From contig CAJTYO010000090.1 of assembly GCA_910584045.1 (NCBI GenBank), forward strand, positions 1-8,055: a stretch of 8,055 nt of DNA, read 5' to 3'. Source of the DNA: an uncultured Oscillospiraceae bacterium (GTDB lineage Bacteria > Bacillota > Clostridia > Oscillospirales > Oscillospiraceae). Position 1 is the stretch's first letter. The number at the start of each line of letters is the position of its first letter. The notes under the pieces are model-generated. The model saw nothing but the letters and a program-made list of their open reading frames with translations, was not told the DNA's origin and did not search any database. A program made the position numbers and the translations under genes. This document shows, piece after piece, positions 5,643 to 8,055 of this stretch.

Positions 5643-5647
5643 CAGCA

Positions 5648-5653
5648 TATAAT
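5648..5653 (+). promoter_or_regulatory. Isolated consensus TATAAT -10 box after ruvB
   Basis: A perfect TATAAT lies 6 nt after the ruvB stop and 35 nt before the GTG start of the next gene. No good -35 is found 16-18 bp upstream, where the sequence is GGAGCAG-like. The TTGACA at 5639-5644 is too close to pair with it. A small GCTGTC/GACAGC dyad (5630-5635 and 5641-5646) overlaps the stop codon. Activity is uncertain. Confidence 0.3.
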
Positions 5654-5688
5654 AGCGGTTTTCTGCGTACTAATCAGGGGGGCAGACT

Positions 5689-6126
5689 GTGCGGTATTTC
5701 ACCAAAGAGTGGTATGATTTAATGCAGGAATACGGCCGTACATTCGGTCTGGAGAAGGCGGCGCTGCGAAACCGCCTGGATGCCGCAGCCGAGGCGTTTC
5801 AGCGGGATCTGGCGCGGCAGGAACTTCCGAAAGGACTCTTTGAAAAATTTAACTTTCACGATGGGGATATCCTCGACGTTCAAATAGGGGAGAAGTATGG
5901 GGACTATGTCATCAAAGTAAGCAGTCCGTTTGCAGTATACAACAAAGTGACTTTTCAGCGCGCTGTTGTGAAACAGGACAGCATCCCCGTGGGAGCGGTC
6001 TGGCTGTACGAGGAACTGTACCGCCATGCGCTTGGCTATGAGGCGCATGTTCTATGTGACAGCAGTCTGGGACTGCGGGATACGAAGATCATATGTGCGG
6101 ATATTTTATTTGAAGAAGTATTCTAA
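5689..6126 (+). CDS. Uncharacterised 145-residue protein with YFTKEWY N-terminus
   Basis: The frame begins with GTG at 5689, supported by an AGGGGGG ribosome binding site at suitable spacing, and ends 15 nt before glmM. The N-terminal MRYFTKEWYDLMQEYG, the FNFHDGDILDVQIG segment and the VWLYEELYRHALGYEAHVL segment recall uncharacterised Firmicutes proteins that I believe are grouped as DUF4085. This is from memory and should be tested. The pattern suggests a small alpha-helical N-terminus followed by a beta-rich domain. No signal peptide, membrane segment or catalytic motif is seen. Codon use is somewhat less GC-rich than in ruvB or glmM, hinting that this is an accessory gene. It sits in line with ruvAB and glmM and may be cotranscribed with glmM. 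Its function is unknown. Confidence 0.85.
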   Translation: MRYFTKEWYDLMQEYGRTFGLEKAALRNRLDAAAEAFQRDLARQELPKGLFEKFNFHDGDILDVQIGEKYGDYVIKVSSPFAVYNKVTFQRAVVKQDSIPVGAVWLYEELYRHALGYEAHVLCDSSLGLRDTKIICADILFEEVF

Positions 6127-6141
6127 AAAAGGAGAAAACAG

Positions 6142-7497
6142 ATGGGCAAATTGTTTGGTACAGACGGTATCCGTGGCATTGTGGGAGAGAACTTGACGGC
6201 GGAGCTGGCCTACCGGGTGGGCCAGGCGGTAGCCGTGACGCTGAGCGAGGAGAATGGGCGGCCGCCTCTCATCACCATCGGGATGGATACAAGAATCTCC
6301 TCTGACATGCTGGAGGGGGCGCTGATCGCCGGGATCACCTCCGTGGGCGGAGCCGTGATGCCTCTGGGCACCATCCCGACGCCGGCGGTGGCCTATCTGA
6401 CTATCAAGGTGGGGGCCGACGCGGGTGTGGTGATCTCCGCCAGCCATAACCCCTTCGAGCACAACGGCATCAAGGTCTTCAACGGCCAGGGCTATAAGCT
6501 CTCCGACGCGCTGGAGGAGCGGGTGGAGGAGAAGATTCTCTCGGGGGACCCCCTGCCCATCAAGAGGGGCGGGGAGATCGGCAAACGCATTCACGGGATG
6601 AAAAACCTGAAATACGAATACATCCAGCATCTGGCGGGAACGGTGCAGGACGATCTGGGCGGCCTGAGAGTGCTGATCGACTGCGCCAACGGCGCGGCGG
6701 CGGCTACTGCCCCCGACCTGTTTTCCAATTTCGCCATTGAGGCCGACTTCATCCACCGCAAGCCCAACGGGGTGAACATCAATCTCAAGTGCGGCTCCAC
6801 CCACCTCAAGAGCCTGGCCGCCATGGTCACCGCCGGGGAGTATGACCTGGGCATCGCCTTCGACGGGGATGCGGACCGGTGTCTGATGATCGATGAGAGA
6901 GGGGCCGTGGTGGACGGGGACAAGACCATGGCCGTGTGCGGCAGATACATGCGGGATCAGGGGCTGCTGACCGGGCGGACAATCGTGGGCACCGTTATGA
7001 GCAATCTGGGGCTCCATGAGTTCTGCAACAAGAACAGCATCCGTCTGGTCTGCACCCCTGTGGGGGACCGGAACGTGCTGGAGAAGATGCTGGAGTCCGG
7101 CTACCGCATCGGAGGGGAACAGTCGGGACACACGATTTTTACCGATTACGCCACCACCGGCGACGGACAGCTGACGGCGCTGCAGTTTTTGCAGATTCTG
7201 AAGAGAAGCGGGCAGACGGCGTCGGCGCTGGCCTCCATCTGTCCCAGCTATCCCCAGACGCTGGTGAACGTAACGCTGGAGAACCGTCCGGGGCTGAAGG
7301 AGGCGGTGATGGCCTCTCAGGCGCTGGCGGAGGCAGTGAAACGGGAGGAGGAGGCCCTGGGCGGCGAGGGGCGGGTGCTGGTGCGCCCCTCCGGTACAGA
7401 GCCTCTTATCCGGGTCATGGTGGAGGCAAAAACCGTCCGGCAGGCGGATGAATGCGCCGGCAGGCTGGCGGATTTGGTGAAAGAGCTAAAATTTTAA
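6142..7497 (+). CDS. glmM: Phosphoglucosamine mutase GlmM
   Basis: GlmM converts glucosamine-6-phosphate to glucosamine-1-phosphate in the cytoplasm, on the way to UDP-GlcNAc for peptidoglycan. The 451-residue product is full length. The four alpha-D-phosphohexomutase signatures are present: the phosphoserine loop ISASHNP with Ser101, the metal-binding DGDADR loop (241-246), the sugar-binding GEQSGH loop (325-330), and the phosphate-binding RPSGTEP loop (415-421). The N-terminal KLFGTDGIRG is diagnostic of GlmM as against other phosphomutases. The ATG at 6142 is preceded by AAAAAAGGAG. It lies 15 nt after the small upstream gene and shows no clear promoter of its own. The cdaA-ybbR genes that often precede glmM in Firmicutes are not adjacent here. 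Confidence 0.98.
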   Translation: MGKLFGTDGIRGIVGENLTAELAYRVGQAVAVTLSEENGRPPLITIGMDTRISSDMLEGALIAGITSVGGAVMPLGTIPTPAVAYLTIKVGADAGVVISASHNPFEHNGIKVFNGQGYKLSDALEERVEEKILSGDPLPIKRGGEIGKRIHGMKNLKYEYIQHLAGTVQDDLGGLRVLIDCANGAAAATAPDLFSNFAIEADFIHRKPNGVNINLKCGSTHLKSLAAMVTAGEYDLGIAFDGDADRCLMIDERGAVVDGDKTMAVCGRYMRDQGLLTGRTIVGTVMSNLGLHEFCNKNSIRLVCTPVGDRNVLEKMLESGYRIGGEQSGHTIFTDYATTGDGQLTALQFLQILKRSGQTASALASICPSYPQTLVNVTLENRPGLKEAVMASQALAEAVKREEEALGGEGRVLVRPSGTEPLIRVMVEAKTVRQADECAGRLADLVKELKF

Positions 7498-7510
7498 GGA
7501 AACCGTTTAC

Positions 7511-7557
7511 AAAATTTTAATATTTACTTGACAAACCCGAGGGGAAATAGGTATAAT
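7511..7557 (+). promoter_or_regulatory. Full-consensus sigma-A promoter with AT-rich upstream tract
   Basis: TTGACA (7528-7533) and TATAAT (7552-7557) both match consensus exactly, with an 18-bp spacer. An AT-rich tract (7511-7527, AAAATTTTAATATTTAC) lies directly upstream like an UP element. AAAATTTTAA (7511-7520) also occurs at 7488-7497, at the end of glmM. No hairpin terminator separates glmM from this promoter. The -10 ends only 4 nt before the ATG of the sigma-factor gene at 7562. Confidence 0.85.
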
Positions 7558-7561
7558 AAAG

Positions 7562-8055
7562 ATGTCGATCAACGAAGCCCAATCAACCGAGCACGGCTCC
7601 CAATCGGACGAGGCCCTGTGCGCCGCCGCCCGCAGGGGAGACCGCGACGCGGAGGAGGCGCTCATCAAGCGCTATACCCGCCTGGTCCGGCAGCTGGCCC
7701 GCCCCTACTATTTGGCGGGAGGGGACAGCGACGATTTGATGCAGGAGGGAATGATCGGCCTGATGTACGGGGTCCGGGAGTATGACGCGGGCCGGGCGGC
7801 CAGCTTCCGTACATTCGCAGAGAGATGTATCCGCAACCGGCTGTATTCCGCTGTCCGGGCGGCTGCCCGGGATAAGCATGTGCCCTTGAACCAGTCGGTC
7901 CCTCTTGAAATACCCTTCTTTGACGGTCAAGGCTCCGCGTTCGGCGCGATGGCAGGGGAGAACCCTGAGGATTTGATCATCGGCCGGGAGGGAGTCCAGG
8001 ACACCCTGAGCGACGTTCGCAAACAGCTGTCCGATTTCGAGGCGAAGATTTTGGG
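7562..8055 (+). CDS. SigH-like RNA polymerase sigma-70 family factor, 3' end outside window
   Basis: The frame is open from ATG 7562 to the window edge, 164 codons. Region 2 of sigma-70 factors is clear: DDLMQEGMIGLMYGVREYD (58-76, core-binding), followed by SFRTFAERCIRNRLYSAVR (81-99, -10 recognition) and KHVPLN (105-110). These align well with the Bacillus subtilis SigH (Spo0H) segment as I remember it, including REDIVQEGMIGLYKSIRDF and KHIPLN. Region 4 would begin near the edge (LSDFEAKIL). SigH directs transition-phase and early sporulation genes in that family; whether this one does is inferred. The only in-frame ATG, GTG or TTG after the upstream stop (TGA 7529-7531) and before the conserved domain is 7562. 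It has no ribosome binding site, and the predicted transcription start falls at or inside it. Confidence 0.93.
   Translation, partial: MSINEAQSTEHGSQSDEALCAAARRGDRDAEEALIKRYTRLVRQLARPYYLAGGDSDDLMQEGMIGLMYGVREYDAGRAASFRTFAERCIRNRLYSAVRAAARDKHVPLNQSVPLEIPFFDGQGSAFGAMAGENPEDLIIGREGVQDTLSDVRKQLSDFEAKIL

Noticed and set aside
5639..5644. TTGACA at the ruvB stop as a -35 box
   Set aside because: The downstream hexamer at 17-18 bp (TCTGCG/CTGCGT) does not resemble a -10, and the nearby TATAAT is only 3 nt away.
4143..5648. Long antisense open frame (501 codons) covering ruvB and part of ruvA
   Set aside because: It is opposite intact ruvA and ruvB. The translation is low-complexity and rich in Arg, Pro, Gln, His and Leu, as expected for a GC-rich antisense shadow, with no recognisable domain.
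6106..7131. Antisense open frame (341 codons) over glmM
   Set aside because: It is complementary to a full-length glmM with all signature motifs. Its His/Gln/Gly/Val-rich composition is a typical shadow of GC-rich coding sequence.
7528..7785. Plus-strand 85-codon frame starting in the promoter (TTG at 7528)
   Set aside because: It starts on the -35 box and is out of frame with the sigma factor, which has clear region 2 motifs. The translation is Arg/Gly/Pro-rich noise.

Overview
The window looks like chromosomal DNA from a high-GC member of the Bacillota (Firmicutes), most plausibly an Oscillospiraceae/Flavonifractor-type gut clostridium. This is inferred from strong AGGAGG-type ribosome binding sites, sigma-A promoters with 17-18 bp spacing, GC-rich codon use in core genes, and a SigH-like sporulation/transition-phase sigma factor. 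No species can be named from the sequence alone.

Left part (1-2017): a beta-CASP-like metallo-beta-lactamase-fold protein reads leftward off the window edge from its own extended -10 promoter. Next to it is a small leftward XRE repressor-type regulator ending in a strong hairpin. The regulator is divergent from a rightward 282-residue protein that I do not recognise. An 11-bp perfect inverted repeat lies with one arm on the xre start codon and the other on the -35 box of the rightward promoter, so XRE control of the unknown gene is a reasonable hypothesis.

Centre (2018-5642): the Holliday-junction genes ruvC, ruvA and ruvB lie in the same direction, but ruvC is separated from ruvAB by about 1.3 kb. 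That stretch holds a visibly AT-richer S33-type alpha/beta hydrolase gene, a possible 55-codon small ORF overlapping its stop codon, and a non-coding stretch. A 12-bp direct repeat brackets the hydrolase, which suggests acquisition by insertion. RuvA and RuvB form the branch-migration motor and RuvC is the resolvase. All three keep their key residues and look functional.

Right part (5643-8055): a GTG-started small protein with a YFTKEWY-type N-terminus, then glmM (phosphoglucosamine mutase, cell-wall precursor synthesis), then the start of a SigH-like sigma factor that runs off the window. The sigma gene has a full-consensus promoter (TTGACA, 18 bp, TATAAT, AT-rich upstream tract) placed so close to its only visible ATG that the transcript would be leaderless or nearly so.

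Most of the window is ordinary housekeeping sequence. The parts worth a second look are the divergent XRE/unknown pair, the hydrolase insertion in the ruv cluster, and the sigma-factor promoter/start geometry. I see no CRISPR array, tRNA, rRNA or intact insertion sequence.
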